Virus record (IMG/VR): IMGVR_UViG_3300036398_002399
Location: 1 to 23,858 of that record
Length of the DNA: 23,858 nucleotides
Reading direction: 5' to 3' (one strand)
From: a virus
The translations under genes were made by a program, and so were the position numbers. This document shows, piece after piece, positions 6,323 through 12,994 of this stretch (position 1 is its first letter; each line of letters begins with the position of its first letter). A model generated the notes under the pieces. The model was not told the DNA's origin. It ran no database searches and saw only the letters and a list, made by a program, of their open reading frames with translations.

Positions 6323-6898
6323 TCAATTCTTTTGTAGCCTTAATTCGGACATAATCTTTTGTATTTCTTTAAAACTCCAAGGTTGTCCGAATGGTTTATT
6401 ATAGTTGATGGTATTATCAACCCCAACGTCTAGAGTTAATCTAGTTGATGTTCTATCTTCATGGTCTAACTTTGAATGAACATGACCATAGAGCATCCAT
6501 GAGCCTTTATGACTAGCGGGCCATGATCTATGAGGATAATGACTCAAATATATTCTTTGGTTACAATATATAATTTCTTGAACATCATATAAAGAGGCGA
6601 AGCCGTTCATGTCAGCGGTTAGTTCGTCTAGATAATAATCTTTCTTTTTATTGTCATGGTTGCCAAAAATTAAATGTACATTTCGGCAATTTATTCTCAG
6701 GCGGTAGTTTAGGGGTTTTTGCCCCTTAAAGCAAAAATCTCCCAGTATATACAAAGAGTCATCCCGACCGACAACTTCGTTTATATTGTCGAGTATTACC
6801 TGATCCATTATATGAACATTGTTAAATGGTCGCTCACAGTGATTGATTATATTATTGTGTCCGAAATGTGTGTCGGATATAAAATATATCATACTCAC
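6323..6898 (-). CDS. Calcineurin-like metallophosphoesterase
   Basis: All signature motifs of the two-metal phosphoesterase fold are present in this 191-residue protein: DxH at D9/H11 (SDTHFGH), GDF at 53-55, GNHD at 79-82, a histidine at 120 (LSHYPH) and GHVH at 138-141. Such enzymes hydrolyse phosphodiesters or phosphomonoesters, and the phage substrate is unknown. A GTG start at 6898 is preferred because AGGAG lies 9 nt upstream; an ATG at 6892 is the alternative. It is only distantly like the second phosphoesterase at 8419-9030. Confidence 0.9.
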   Translation of the reverse strand: MSMIYFISDTHFGHNNIINHCERPFNNVHIMDQVILDNINEVVGRDDSLYILGDFCFKGQKPLNYRLRINCRNVHLIFGNHDNKKKDYYLDELTADMNGFASLYDVQEIIYCNQRIYLSHYPHRSWPASHKGSWMLYGHVHSKLDHEDRTSTRLTLDVGVDNTINYNKPFGQPWSFKEIQKIMSELRLQKN

Positions 6899-6911
6899 TC
6901 TATTTGACTCC

Positions 6912-7067
6912 TTAGTTAAAGTACATCGTGTCTAGTTTCTTGATAAGATTGATATAAACTTCTGGTTTTTGATAGTTCTCATTATTTTCTGGATGATAAT
7001 CCAATTCTTTAAGTTTATCTTCTAGTAAATCTTGTAAAATTTCTATTTCTTGATTAGTAAGTTTCAT
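6912..7067 (-). CDS. Small helical unknown protein (51 aa)
   Basis: Starts at ATG 7067, 2 nt after the upstream stop, with a GGAAG site. It reads MKLTNQEIEILQDLLEDKL with regular hydrophobic spacing, an LT-x-x-E-I-type helix start common to tiny phage proteins here (compare 14609-14779 and 17293-17478). The protein is acidic. Function unknown. Confidence 0.6.
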   Translation of the reverse strand: MKLTNQEIEILQDLLEDKLKELDYHPENNENYQKPEVYINLIKKLDTMYFN

Positions 7068-7069
7068 TT

Positions 7070-7306
7070 TTATTTCTTCCAACTTATACCATCATAACGA
7101 TAAGGATAATCATTGGGCCATTCTTTTTTCTCTGGCGCGTTACTATCTTTTGATTGATTTGGATTGAAATATTGTTGCCTCTCTAATCTTTCAACGCTTT
7201 TGATAAGTTCTTTAACCCTATATTCAAGATTCAGTAATGATCCTAATACAACGTCAATCTTTTGTTTTCGTTTTGGTTTATTTGTTTTGGCCTTTTTCTT
7301 CTTCAT
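7070..7306 (-). CDS. Lys-rich small protein with possible coiled coil
   Basis: The first 17 residues are almost all Lys, Arg and polar (MKKKKAKTNKPKRKQK), suggesting nucleic-acid or membrane contact. Residues about 18-45 form a likely coiled coil (LLNLEYRVKELIKSVERLE). The aromatic tail ends near DGISWKK. The start overlaps the upstream stop (ATGA). Function unknown. Confidence 0.6.
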   Translation of the reverse strand: MKKKKAKTNKPKRKQKIDVVLGSLLNLEYRVKELIKSVERLERQQYFNPNQSKDSNAPEKKEWPNDYPYRYDGISWKK

Positions 7307-7524
7307 TCTTTGTTCCTTTGTGAGACATTAGTAATAATTACCTGTATGCTATCAAAGACATGGTTATCCATACTGTCATACATACCGCTTCGTATGGGTT
7401 TATTTACGACCTTAAATTTAAAGGAATATTCTCCATCACCATGTTCTTTATAAAGATATTCGTAGAGTATATTTTTAATATCTTCTTCTGTTAGATCTAT
7501 TTCTTTTTTATTTTGTATTTTCAT
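7303..7524 (-). CDS. Unknown protein (73 aa)
   Basis: The N-terminal helix (LTEEDIKNILYEYLY) is followed by a beta-rich half (YSFKFKVVN, DSIQVIITNV). The start and stop are both ATGA overlaps. No motif I can name. Confidence 0.6.
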   Translation of the reverse strand: MKIQNKKEIDLTEEDIKNILYEYLYKEHGDGEYSFKFKVVNKPIRSGMYDSMDNHVFDSIQVIITNVSQRNKE

Positions 7525-7901
7525 ATTGGTTGTGTTCCATATAATTTTTCAACTAGCCAAACAGACTTATCTCCACTAAAATTCATATCAACACTTTTTC
7601 GTTCATTATAATCTAATTTCCAATAATGTTCAATACCAAACTTTTTCCATGTTGATAGATCATAATCAGTCATAGAAGTTCTATATGCTGAAGGTCTGCT
7701 ATCATCATATAGGTGTTCAAAAACATCTCTCAAAATAACAATTTTAGTATTACTATCAAGACTATCCCAGTATAGACTAATCCAATCTTGAACTGCTCCC
7801 GGTACATAAGTATGGCGACCAAGAGCATATCGTAATGCTGCCACTACCATTATGCTTCCATTGGTATCACAATCAAATTTCTTTATTTTAGTTTTTGGCA
7901 T
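7521..7901 (-). CDS. Conserved unknown protein (126 aa)
   Basis: The segment ALRYALGRHTYVPGAVQDW (residues about 22-40) resembles conserved hypothetical proteins I have seen in phages and Gram-positive bacteria, with no known activity. The rest is rich in Trp, Tyr and Asp. It ends with the ATGA junction to 7303-7524. No clear ribosome binding site is seen at the ATG. Confidence 0.65.
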   Translation of the reverse strand: MPKTKIKKFDCDTNGSIMVVAALRYALGRHTYVPGAVQDWISLYWDSLDSNTKIVILRDVFEHLYDDSRPSAYRTSMTDYDLSTWKKFGIEHYWKLDYNERKSVDMNFSGDKSVWLVEKLYGTQPI

Positions 7902-7933
7902 AACTCAATCTTGCTTGTTTAGGTTAGACAAAC

Positions 7934-8080
7934 TCATTCCTGCACCTTTGTTCCCATATCGTATGGGTATCCATCTTTGGGATCATCGCTATAAACACCT
8001 TCATAATCATTATCCCACCAAGGAATTTTACTGTCTGGAAGATTCTCAGATTGTGATTCTTCGTTAATTTGAAAACTCAT
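7934..8080 (-). CDS. Small acidic protein (48 aa)
   Basis: The ATG at 8080 overlaps the upstream stop as ATGA. The product is strongly acidic and aromatic (PWWDNDYEGVYSDDPKDG), low in hydrophobic residues and probably unstructured. Acidic mini-proteins in phages often bind host proteins, but nothing here identifies a target. Confidence 0.55.
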   Translation of the reverse strand: MSFQINEESQSENLPDSKIPWWDNDYEGVYSDDPKDGYPYDMGTKVQE

Positions 8081-8304
8081 ATAGTTCTTTCTATAGAATT
8101 TTTAGATTCATTGAAATTTCTTAATGTATCAATAATAGAAAACAAAGTATCTACATCAAATTCTTTCTCTGTGGGAGTAAATGTCCACCACTGTCTATCT
8201 TTTTTTATGAAATAGCCATGTTCGCTTTTATAAATAGAGTCGCTCATTCTTTCAAGATGAGGGCCGTTACATTTCCACGGAGTAATACAGTTAGGACATT
8301 CCAT
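8077..8304 (-). CDS. Unknown protein downstream of structured RNA A (75 aa)
   Basis: I place the start at ATG 8304 (MECPNCITPWKC). The frame continues upstream to 8418, but that part runs through the conserved RNA element and has no ribosome binding site. C3, C6 and C12 could bind a metal. The segment YFIKKDRQWWTFTPTEKEF is probably a beta sheet. As the first gene after RNA A it may be controlled by that RNA; its own ribosome binding site is weak. Confidence 0.65.
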   Translation of the reverse strand: MECPNCITPWKCNGPHLERMSDSIYKSEHGYFIKKDRQWWTFTPTEKEFDVDTLFSIIDTLRNFNESKNSIERTI

Positions 8305-8323
8305 AATTATTTCTATAAAAATT

Positions 8324-8419
8324 GAAGCGGCATTTCTCAGTCTTACACAGAATCCCGCCAAGAGTCTACGGAGTTGATTTAAGTTTGGATACCCGCGACC
8401 AAACACCTTTCGGCTCAAC
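8324..8419 (-). ncRNA. Structured leader RNA, copy A (unknown class)
   Basis: On the minus strand the RNA starts at GTTGA (8419), 7 nt after the -10 box of the promoter at 8426-8453. It shares long identical blocks with copy B at 11681-11775: GCCGAAAGGT, TCGCGGGTAT, TCCGTAGACTCTTGGCG and GATTCTGTGTAAGACTG. Predicted stems are GTTGA with TCAAC, TTTGG with CCAAA around the fixed loop TCGCGGGTAT, and GCGG with CCGC near the 3' end. The loop stem is GGGA/TCCC in copy B and the 3' stem is GCGA/TCGC, which are compensating changes that support an RNA. It ends about 20 nt before the ATG at 8304. Confidence 0.75.
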
Positions 8420-9030
8420 TATTCCACTATATCATAAGTTTCCAACTCGTCAAGACAAATAAACTTTGTTTGTCCATATTGTATGGTACGAGATTGATGC
8501 CAATGACCAAAAAGCCATAAATCTGGTTCATGAATATTTAACAACTCATTTAGCGCCCAGCCAGTAGTATTCTCATATATTTTATCCCCAGGATTTAGCA
8601 TCAATGCCGCTATGGTTTGAGGACAATCGTGAGTAATAACTATTTTGGGTTTTATGGCTCTATATAGTTCTCTAGCGTTCATAAACTGATCTACACTAAC
8701 CTGTTCATTTTCCCACCAACTAATTCCAATAGTACGATAATGCCTATCAATACTATATGCTCCACGATAATAGAAAAAATCTATTCCGTTAAAATTATTT
8801 ACATAGCCATAGTCAGTCAAAAAATGAGGATAATTCCAGCAAATATCATAGTTATCATGATTACCGCCAATAATAATATGTTTAGTATGGTCTACATTTT
8901 TCAGAGTATCATACTTAAAACCGAAATCTCCCAACTGAACAGTATATGGGTATCTTTCTGTCTCTCTGATAATTCTGTGATAACGCTCATACTTACCATG
9001 AACATCACCTATAACAGTTACTTTACTCAT
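8419..9030 (-). CDS. Calcineurin-like metallophosphoesterase (second)
   Basis: This 203-residue protein carries the full motif set: GDVHGK (D9, H11), GDFG (D35), GGNHDN (N57, H58, D59), THDCP (H134) and GHWH (H176, H178). The THDCP and GHWH style is that of small phage and bacterial phosphoesterases that act on nucleotides, RNA ends or phosphoproteins; the substrate cannot be told. It overlaps the upstream gene by 8 nt. Its 3' end encodes the promoter of RNA copy A. Confidence 0.9.
   Translation of the reverse strand: MSKVTVIGDVHGKYERYHRIIRETERYPYTVQLGDFGFKYDTLKNVDHTKHIIIGGNHDNYDICWNYPHFLTDYGYVNNFNGIDFFYYRGAYSIDRHYRTIGISWWENEQVSVDQFMNARELYRAIKPKIVITHDCPQTIAALMLNPGDKIYENTTGWALNELLNIHEPDLWLFGHWHQSRTIQYGQTKFICLDELETYDIVE
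8426..8453 (-). promoter_or_regulatory. Promoter for structured RNA copy A
   Basis: On the minus strand TTGACG (8448-8453) and TATAGT (8426-8431) are 16 nt apart, within the last codons of the phosphoesterase gene. The -10 box ends exactly 7 nt before the first base of RNA copy A, the same distance as at copy B. Confidence 0.75.
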
Positions 9031-9319
9031 TTTTGATTTTCTCTAGTTCCTCTATGGTTTCATTGCGTCTATGGTGCCATAGTCGGGCGAGTCCGGTTAA
9101 ATTATCAGTATAATCCATATCATTCGGGTTGTCAAATACAAAATCGGCCAGACTCTCAGATAACTTTAAAACATCTTTTGGCGTTAGTCTATGCTCACTA
9201 TAGTCAGCGTAGGAATATACCCTAAGACAGAATGGCCTATCCTTAAGAAGAGGATTATGATGTAGTTCTATCAACAGATCATTATTTATCTCTATGGTCT
9301 GTTTTTTATATTCTGACAT
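9023..9319 (-). CDS. Unknown protein, HHNP paralogue family (98 aa)
   Basis: Residues about 14-37 (LLIELHHNPLLKD then LRVYSY) closely match the gene at 16206-16394 (LIEIHHNPILKN then VRIFSY), so the two are paralogues. This copy has an extra C-terminal half with a basic patch (WHHRRNE). AGGAAG lies upstream of the ATG. Both copies follow a gene ending in a similar T-x-EE-x-x-x-L-x-DF helix, suggesting duplication of a two-gene unit. Function unknown. Confidence 0.65.
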   Translation of the reverse strand: MSEYKKQTIEINNDLLIELHHNPLLKDRPFCLRVYSYADYSEHRLTPKDVLKLSESLADFVFDNPNDMDYTDNLTGLARLWHHRRNETIEELEKIKNE

Positions 9320-9546
9320 TTGCGAGTTCTTCCTAATGCCTTGCTACTAAAGTCTAATTGTTTATTGTCCTCGTCCTCTATTAAGGCATTAAAATCGGAT
9401 AATAATTCTATCTCTACTTCCTCTGCTGTAATCCTATAATCTGTAAATATGTTTTTGTCTTTAGAATTATAGACCCTAAAGAAATATTTATTATCTATTG
9501 GGCTATATAAAAGAAAACCTCTGATGCCTTTTGCTGAAATTTCCAT
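9292..9546 (-). CDS. Unknown protein (84 aa), partner of HHNP family
   Basis: Beta-rich N-terminus (FRVYNSKDKN) followed by a helix starting ITAEEVEIELLSDF, then a basic tail. The strand-plus-helix layout resembles 16372-16590 and 15252-15452. The start overlaps the upstream stop as TAATG, and the stop overlaps 9023-9319 by 28 nt. Confidence 0.6.
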   Translation of the reverse strand: MEISAKGIRGFLLYSPIDNKYFFRVYNSKDKNIFTDYRITAEEVEIELLSDFNALIEDEDNKQLDFSSKALGRTRKCQNIKNRP

Positions 9547-9833
9547 TATAGCATACCGTATTCTTGCCCTTGTAGCGGGTCTTTTTCATAAGGATAGTTA
9601 AATGGACCAAGATTTTGTTTACGCTTTTGCTTTATCCATGTAAGAGTATCGTCAAAACATTTGTCACAAATTTGAATATCAAACTTGATCCCGTCATATT
9701 TTGATCCATAGCCCCATAATGCTTCTAGAGTAGCATACTCGCTGCCAATTTCTTCCACAGAACAAGAACTACCACAAATATCGCAATAAACTTTATCTTC
9801 AACTTTTTTTTCGATCTTCTTATATGTTTTCAT
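9546..9833 (-). CDS. Four-cysteine zinc-finger-like protein (95 aa)
   Basis: From ATG 9833 the protein has CDIC (residues about 17-20) and CDKC (about 56-59), a CxxC pair of pairs that suggests one structural zinc. The region between contains aromatic and glycine residues. A TTG seven codons upstream is open but has no ribosome binding site, whereas GGAAA precedes this ATG. It resembles small phage zinc-binding proteins of unknown role. Confidence 0.65.
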   Translation of the reverse strand: MKTYKKIEKKVEDKVYCDICGSSCSVEEIGSEYATLEALWGYGSKYDGIKFDIQICDKCFDDTLTWIKQKRKQNLGPFNYPYEKDPLQGQEYGML

Positions 9834-10266
9834 CGAATATTTCCATATCGTCAAAGTTATAGGGCTCGACAGTCCAGCCTAGTTTTAATAGGTCTAGCCT
9901 TATCTCATCTGTAACAAAACCCTCACCAACAAAGCCATCGGTATTATGTCCTATGCCACTACAATACCAATCAATATAATCTCCTTTTTCATTTAGATCA
10001 GCAACAATACCGCCAGCATATCTCCAAGAACAAGTCCATTCTTTTTTGTTTTGTAAAAATCTATTGTTACATAAAGCGGCGTATAAATTCTGGCTATAAA
10101 CAGCACTATATTTACATTTATTGGCAATCCATTCAGAACCTCTTAAATCCCAACCTAGATCAGTGTCTTTTGGGGTTTCTTTCTGAGACAACATATGTTT
10201 TATTGAATCAAAATCATCTTGAGTAATATCTCCTTTATCCAGAGCCTTCTTATAGTGATTAGTCAT
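9820..10266 (-). CDS. Conserved phage-type unknown protein (148 aa)
   Basis: I prefer the ATG at 10266 (MTNHYKKALDKG), with AGGGG 7 nt upstream and no overlap with the previous gene; an ATG at 10302 is also open. The central part CSWRYAGGIVADL followed by YIDWYCSG, and later GFVTDEIRLDLLKLGW, resembles a conserved hypothetical family I associate with phages. No catalytic motif is evident. Confidence 0.7.
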   Translation of the reverse strand: MTNHYKKALDKGDITQDDFDSIKHMLSQKETPKDTDLGWDLRGSEWIANKCKYSAVYSQNLYAALCNNRFLQNKKEWTCSWRYAGGIVADLNEKGDYIDWYCSGIGHNTDGFVGEGFVTDEIRLDLLKLGWTVEPYNFDDMEIFDENI

Positions 10267-10276
10267 AAAACTACCC

Positions 10277-10495
10277 CTATCGGGACTTGTGAAGTATTTC
10301 ATGCCAATGTTTCTCTAGGTGGTTCATTGTGTCTAGTATTTTACGATCATTATAAAAACAGTCAAGATGAGAACCTGTGAGTTCTCTATATTTAGCGGGC
10401 CATACGTTATTTAAGCAATTCATAATATTCTGGCCTTCTCTAATACCTAAATGGTACTGGCTATCAATATAGTTTTTAAATTGCTGAAACGTCAT
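10277..10495 (-). CDS. Conserved phage-type unknown protein (72 aa)
   Basis: The start at 10495 (MTFQQFKNYIDSQ) sits 1 nt after the upstream stop, with AGGG upstream; the open frame further 5' overlaps the previous gene and lacks support. The pattern of an N-terminal helix, GQNIMNCLNNVWP, and then LTGSHLDCFYNDRKI resembles short phage proteins seen elsewhere without known function. Confidence 0.65.
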   Translation of the reverse strand: MTFQQFKNYIDSQYHLGIREGQNIMNCLNNVWPAKYRELTGSHLDCFYNDRKILDTMNHLEKHWHEILHKSR

Positions 10496-10496
10496 A

Positions 10497-10712
10497 TCAA
10501 ATACCCTGTTGCTTAAAATATTCAACCATAATTCCTGCCGTATCTGGTACGCTATTCCCTCCCCAATAATATCTGGCAACAATATTTCTCATTTTATGAA
10601 TTGTCGGGATATGTCCATATCTATCAGAGTATTTTTCTTCATACTCTGCTTTCATATACATTCCAACTAAATTAAAAAAATAGTTAACGCTTTCTTCTGC
10701 TTTCTGATTCAT
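10497..10712 (-). CDS. Unknown helical protein (71 aa)
   Basis: Start chosen at ATG 10712, 9 nt after a GAGGAAG site that lies in the end of the upstream gene; a TTG two codons earlier is too close to it. The protein is helical with Tyr-rich segments (VNYFFNLVGMYMKAEYEEKY). No family recognised. Confidence 0.6.
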   Translation of the reverse strand: MNQKAEESVNYFFNLVGMYMKAEYEEKYSDRYGHIPTIHKMRNIVARYYWGGNSVPDTAGIMVEYFKQQGI

Positions 10713-11440
10713 GTCCAAAGACTTCCTCTGATCTTAATGAGTTCGATAAGCATTTTAGTATCTTCTTTTTCATAATCGTCTTGCATTTTACTGATTTTTT
10801 TATAATAACTCTTGCCGTTCTTTTCCTCAGAGAAAACTTCATAAGGGTCTGGTCTATTATTTCTATTTTTCCACCAGTGATACAACTCTGTTGTTTTACG
10901 AGCGGCACCTGCCTGCTCTGTTAGGTCGCCAAACCCCTTATCTCCCTTTCTAAAGCCATAGTCTTTATTATAGGTCAAACTACTAGCCCATTTTAAATAA
11001 TCAAGCCCTGCCTCAACACAGCGACCGTGAACAAATTTATACTTCTTTTCCTTATAACACTTGAATAAATGGGCATATTCTACTTCAACAAGATCAACAA
11101 GTTCATTAAAAAGACCATGAATAATTCTATAATCTAAGTCATAGTAATTACCCGGCTTTAATCCGGTATTAAGACAATGAGTTTTGTCTATAAATCTATT
11201 CCGAACATAAGCCTCTATAGTATAGTAAATATCACAGGGTGAATAAACTATATCCTGTAAACGATCAAGCAGTTTTTCTGCCACCCAATATCTATAAGGA
11301 TGCTTAGTTTGAGCCTCTTTACGCCACTCATCCCAACCTTCCCATGCTAGTGCGTATGGTTTATTCGTGCCTCTAATCCAGTCTGCCAGACTAGAACAAC
11401 TCCAGTAGTTTATTCTACTTCTTTTACTTAATTTAAACAT
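10709..11440 (-). CDS. Large conserved unknown protein (243 aa)
   Basis: One of the longer genes here. It begins with a short basic segment, then WSCSSLADWIRGTNKP (residues 13-28). Further on it has YRYWVAEKLLDRLQDI, a Tyr/Asp-rich middle (GLKPGNYYDLDYRIIHGLFNEL, about residues 93-114), and LYHWWKNRNNRPDPYEV (about 187-203). This string of Trp-rich motifs resembles a conserved hypothetical protein of large lytic phages that I cannot assign a function. It is mainly helical, with no membrane segment. The stop overlaps the next gene by 4 nt. Confidence 0.75.
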   Translation of the reverse strand: MFKLSKRSRINYWSCSSLADWIRGTNKPYALAWEGWDEWRKEAQTKHPYRYWVAEKLLDRLQDIVYSPCDIYYTIEAYVRNRFIDKTHCLNTGLKPGNYYDLDYRIIHGLFNELVDLVEVEYAHLFKCYKEKKYKFVHGRCVEAGLDYLKWASSLTYNKDYGFRKGDKGFGDLTEQAGAARKTTELYHWWKNRNNRPDPYEVFSEEKNGKSYYKKISKMQDDYEKEDTKMLIELIKIRGSLWT

Positions 11441-11441
11441 A

Positions 11442-11663
11442 TTAGTCTAGTTCCACATTGTGTTCATTTAATAGTCTATAAAACTCTTCACGAATTTTTT
11501 CAAGAGCATCATCGGCACTCTTAAAATCGTTATGATATTTTCGCCAACTTCTTAACTGGTTTGCAAAATCCCATAACATATTTTTTATTTTACCAGCATT
11601 AATAGAGGTATCAAATTCTCTCTGTTCTTCTGGTAGATTGAATTGTAGTATCGCTTTTGGCAT
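11442..11663 (-). CDS. Conserved phage-type protein downstream of RNA B (73 aa)
   Basis: Start chosen at ATG 11663 (MPKAILQFNLPEEQREF), because this beginning matches a very common small phage protein family that starts M-x-K-A-x-L-x-F-N-L-P-E. An ATG four codons upstream is also open. The rest is helical (MLWDFANQLRSWRKY). The family is widespread in phages but has no known function. It is the first gene after structured RNA copy B. Confidence 0.75.
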   Translation of the reverse strand: MPKAILQFNLPEEQREFDTSINAGKIKNMLWDFANQLRSWRKYHNDFKSADDALEKIREEFYRLLNEHNVELD

Positions 11664-11680
11664 TATTTTGTCCATATAAA

Positions 11681-11775
11681 TGAAGCGAAATTTCTCAGTC
11701 TTACACAGAATCTCGCCAAGAGTCTACGGAAGTTGATTGTGGGAATACCCGCGATCCCGACCTTTCGGCATCAAC
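11681..11775 (-). ncRNA. Structured leader RNA, copy B (unknown class)
   Basis: Second copy of the element at 8324-8419. On the minus strand it starts GTTGAT (11775), 7 nt after the -10 box at 11782-11787. Predicted pairs are GTTGAT with ATCAAC, GGGA with TCCC around the conserved loop TCGCGGGTAT, and GCGA with TCGC near the 3' end. GCCGAAAG in the 5' half can also pair with CTCTTGGC downstream of the first stem (one mismatch), which would make a pseudoknot. It ends about 17 nt before the ATG of the next gene. Identity across loops but compensating change in stems argues against a simple recent duplication. Confidence 0.75.
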
Positions 11776-11781
11776 TTTTTT

Positions 11782-11809
11782 ATGATACCACACCATCGGT
11801 ATTTGTCAA
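11782..11809 (-). promoter_or_regulatory. Promoter for structured RNA copy B
   Basis: On the minus strand TTGACA (11804-11809) and TATCAT (11782-11787) are 16 nt apart. The spacer contains CCGAT, and ATACC/GGTAT forms an inverted repeat across its end. Directly upstream of the -35 is TTAAAGACCACTA, also present at 17576-17589. Confidence 0.8.
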
Positions 11810-11867
11810 TAGTGGTCTTTAACAAAATAGGCGGCTATTCCATTTAAAATCACGACTATCAAGAACT

Positions 11868-12101
11868 TTAATCGTCTTGTCTTTGTAGACTTTCATTATA
11901 ATCATCGAGTCTAAAAGACTGTTTAAAAGTCTCAAAAGTATCATCGGTATGAAGTTCAATCAAAACGGCCAAACCCTCCAAAACATTAGCGAGTCTATCA
12001 TGGCTCATTTTATTTTCCAGCACGGCATTTGTTACAGACCGCAATTGATCTGCAAAAAGTGCTGTTTGATTAATCTTGTTTTCCAGATCGAATCTATCCA
12101 T
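11868..12101 (-). CDS. Conserved phage-type helical protein (77 aa)
   Basis: The start at 12101 (MDRFDLENKINQT) has AAGGAG 7 nt upstream; the open frame further 5' is not needed. All-helical pattern with NVLEGLAVLIELHTDDTFETF in the middle, which I recognise as a conserved short phage protein of unknown function. It overlaps the upstream gene by 8 nt. The 60 nt after its stop hold only the promoter region of RNA copy B. Confidence 0.75.
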   Translation of the reverse strand: MDRFDLENKINQTALFADQLRSVTNAVLENKMSHDRLANVLEGLAVLIELHTDDTFETFKQSFRLDDYNESLQRQDD

Positions 12102-12312
12102 TAGCAATCTCCTTTTCATATTCCTCAATATCTGTCTTAAACTCATCCGCTTGGCCTAAAACAACAGCAGCATGATACAAGATATGATCTCTGGGATCAC
12201 CACCGTCCTGAATAAATTCCTGATAACTAATTTGCTCACTATCACAATCAAAAATATATCTAGCACACTCCATAGCGGCTTCAGTATAATTCACTTCAGT
12301 TTGTGTACGCAT
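12094..12312 (-). CDS. Conserved phage-type unknown protein (72 aa)
   Basis: AGGAG lies about 9 nt before the ATG. The segment GGDPRDHILYHAAVVLGQADEF (residues 37-58) is of a kind I have seen in phage small proteins next to the gene type at 11868-12101, with no known activity. Acidic C-terminus. Confidence 0.7.
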   Translation of the reverse strand: MRTQTEVNYTEAAMECARYIFDCDSEQISYQEFIQDGGDPRDHILYHAAVVLGQADEFKTDIEEYEKEIANG

Positions 12313-12327
12313 ATTTATTGCTCCTAT

Positions 12328-12597
12328 TTAGGTAAGTTCCTTGATAATCTTGTTAAATTTATTTTGAATCTTCTTATTTTTCGGAGCATCGCAAAACCCA
12401 AGCCCCTTTTTTGTTTCTTCAACACTTTCGATAATGGGAGGTTCGTATTCGGTAGTTGTCCACTGACAATTCTTTTCAAAAAAAGTAAAGTCTAGTTCCC
12501 CAAGGCCATCGTGAATATCATCCTCGTTTTCAGCCTCAATAACAAAAGAAGTATTTTTAGCCTCAACATAATTCATAGTAACAAGATATTTAGGCAT
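12328..12597 (-). CDS. Unknown protein (89 aa)
   Basis: Begins MPKYLVTMNYVEAKNT with a second strand FVIEAENEDD, a small ferredoxin-like beta-alpha start common in tiny phage proteins (compare 14193-14369). The C-terminus is Lys/Asn-rich. GGAGACAAAT precedes the ATG, and the start overlaps the ASCH gene by 8 nt. Confidence 0.65.
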   Translation of the reverse strand: MPKYLVTMNYVEAKNTSFVIEAENEDDIHDGLGELDFTFFEKNCQWTTTEYEPPIIESVEETKKGLGFCDAPKNKKIQNKFNKIIKELT

Positions 12598-12988
12598 GAT
12601 TTGTCTCCAAAAGAGTGATGTTGCTAGTAAACACTATACCTCGCCTTTGAGCAATGTCAATAGGTTTGAGAAACTTGACCACATTATGTACCGCCCATCC
12701 ATATTTCGGTTTTTTACCATTCCATCCGTATAGTTCATCACCATCTTCTACTTTGTGCTTATCATAATCACCAACCCAGTCCTGCTTAAATACATAAAGA
12801 AAACTGTGACTAAAAGTAATAGTCCCTATAATCCGAGCCTTAAACTTACCCCTCTTTCCCGGCGTTTCAATTAGTGCTAACTCAACACCTTCGTACTTTT
12901 TGGGCAAAGCATACGAGCGAGTTTCGACAGTTTTGGTGCCATTTATTAAAAGGCTAGACCAAGGGGCTTGAATATTTAAACCAGTCAT
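12590..12988 (-). CDS. ASCH-domain protein
   Basis: This 132-residue protein starts GLNIQAPWSSLLINGTKT followed by VETRSYALP. This is the ASCH/PUA-like pattern: a beta strand, then P-W, then a helix with I-x-x-G-x-K-x-x-E-x-R. ASCH domains bind RNA or modified nucleosides; some hydrolyse acetylcytidine, others are thought to be RNA-binding regulators. The later GTITFSHSF strand and GWAVHNVVKFLKPI are also typical. Function in this phage is unknown. The ribosome binding site is weak. Confidence 0.85.
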   Translation of the reverse strand: MTGLNIQAPWSSLLINGTKTVETRSYALPKKYEGVELALIETPGKRGKFKARIIGTITFSHSFLYVFKQDWVGDYDKHKVEDGDELYGWNGKKPKYGWAVHNVVKFLKPIDIAQRRGIVFTSNITLLETNHA

Positions 12989-12994
12989 TCGTAA

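Noticed and set aside
7901-7937. Ten-codon frame MSLSNLNKQD overlapping the end of 7934-8080
   Set aside because: Too short to support despite an ATGA overlap.
8305-8418. N-terminal extension of the gene at 8077-8304
   Set aside because: The extension is translated structured RNA copy A. The same RNA at copy B is not in frame with its gene, so conservation is at RNA level.
10684-10908. Minus-strand open frame in another frame of the 243-residue gene
   Set aside because: Fully shadowed by 10709-11440, basic low-complexity sequence, no start signal.
8324-11775. TPP riboswitch, because ACTGAGAAAT resembles the CTGAGA thi box
   Set aside because: The second conserved TPP half (ACCTGAT) and the stem layout are absent.
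8324-11775. HDV-like ribozyme fold for the two RNAs
   Set aside because: A double pseudoknot can be drawn, but the catalytic C-x-A-A segment and usual L3 sequence are not evident; kept only as an idea.
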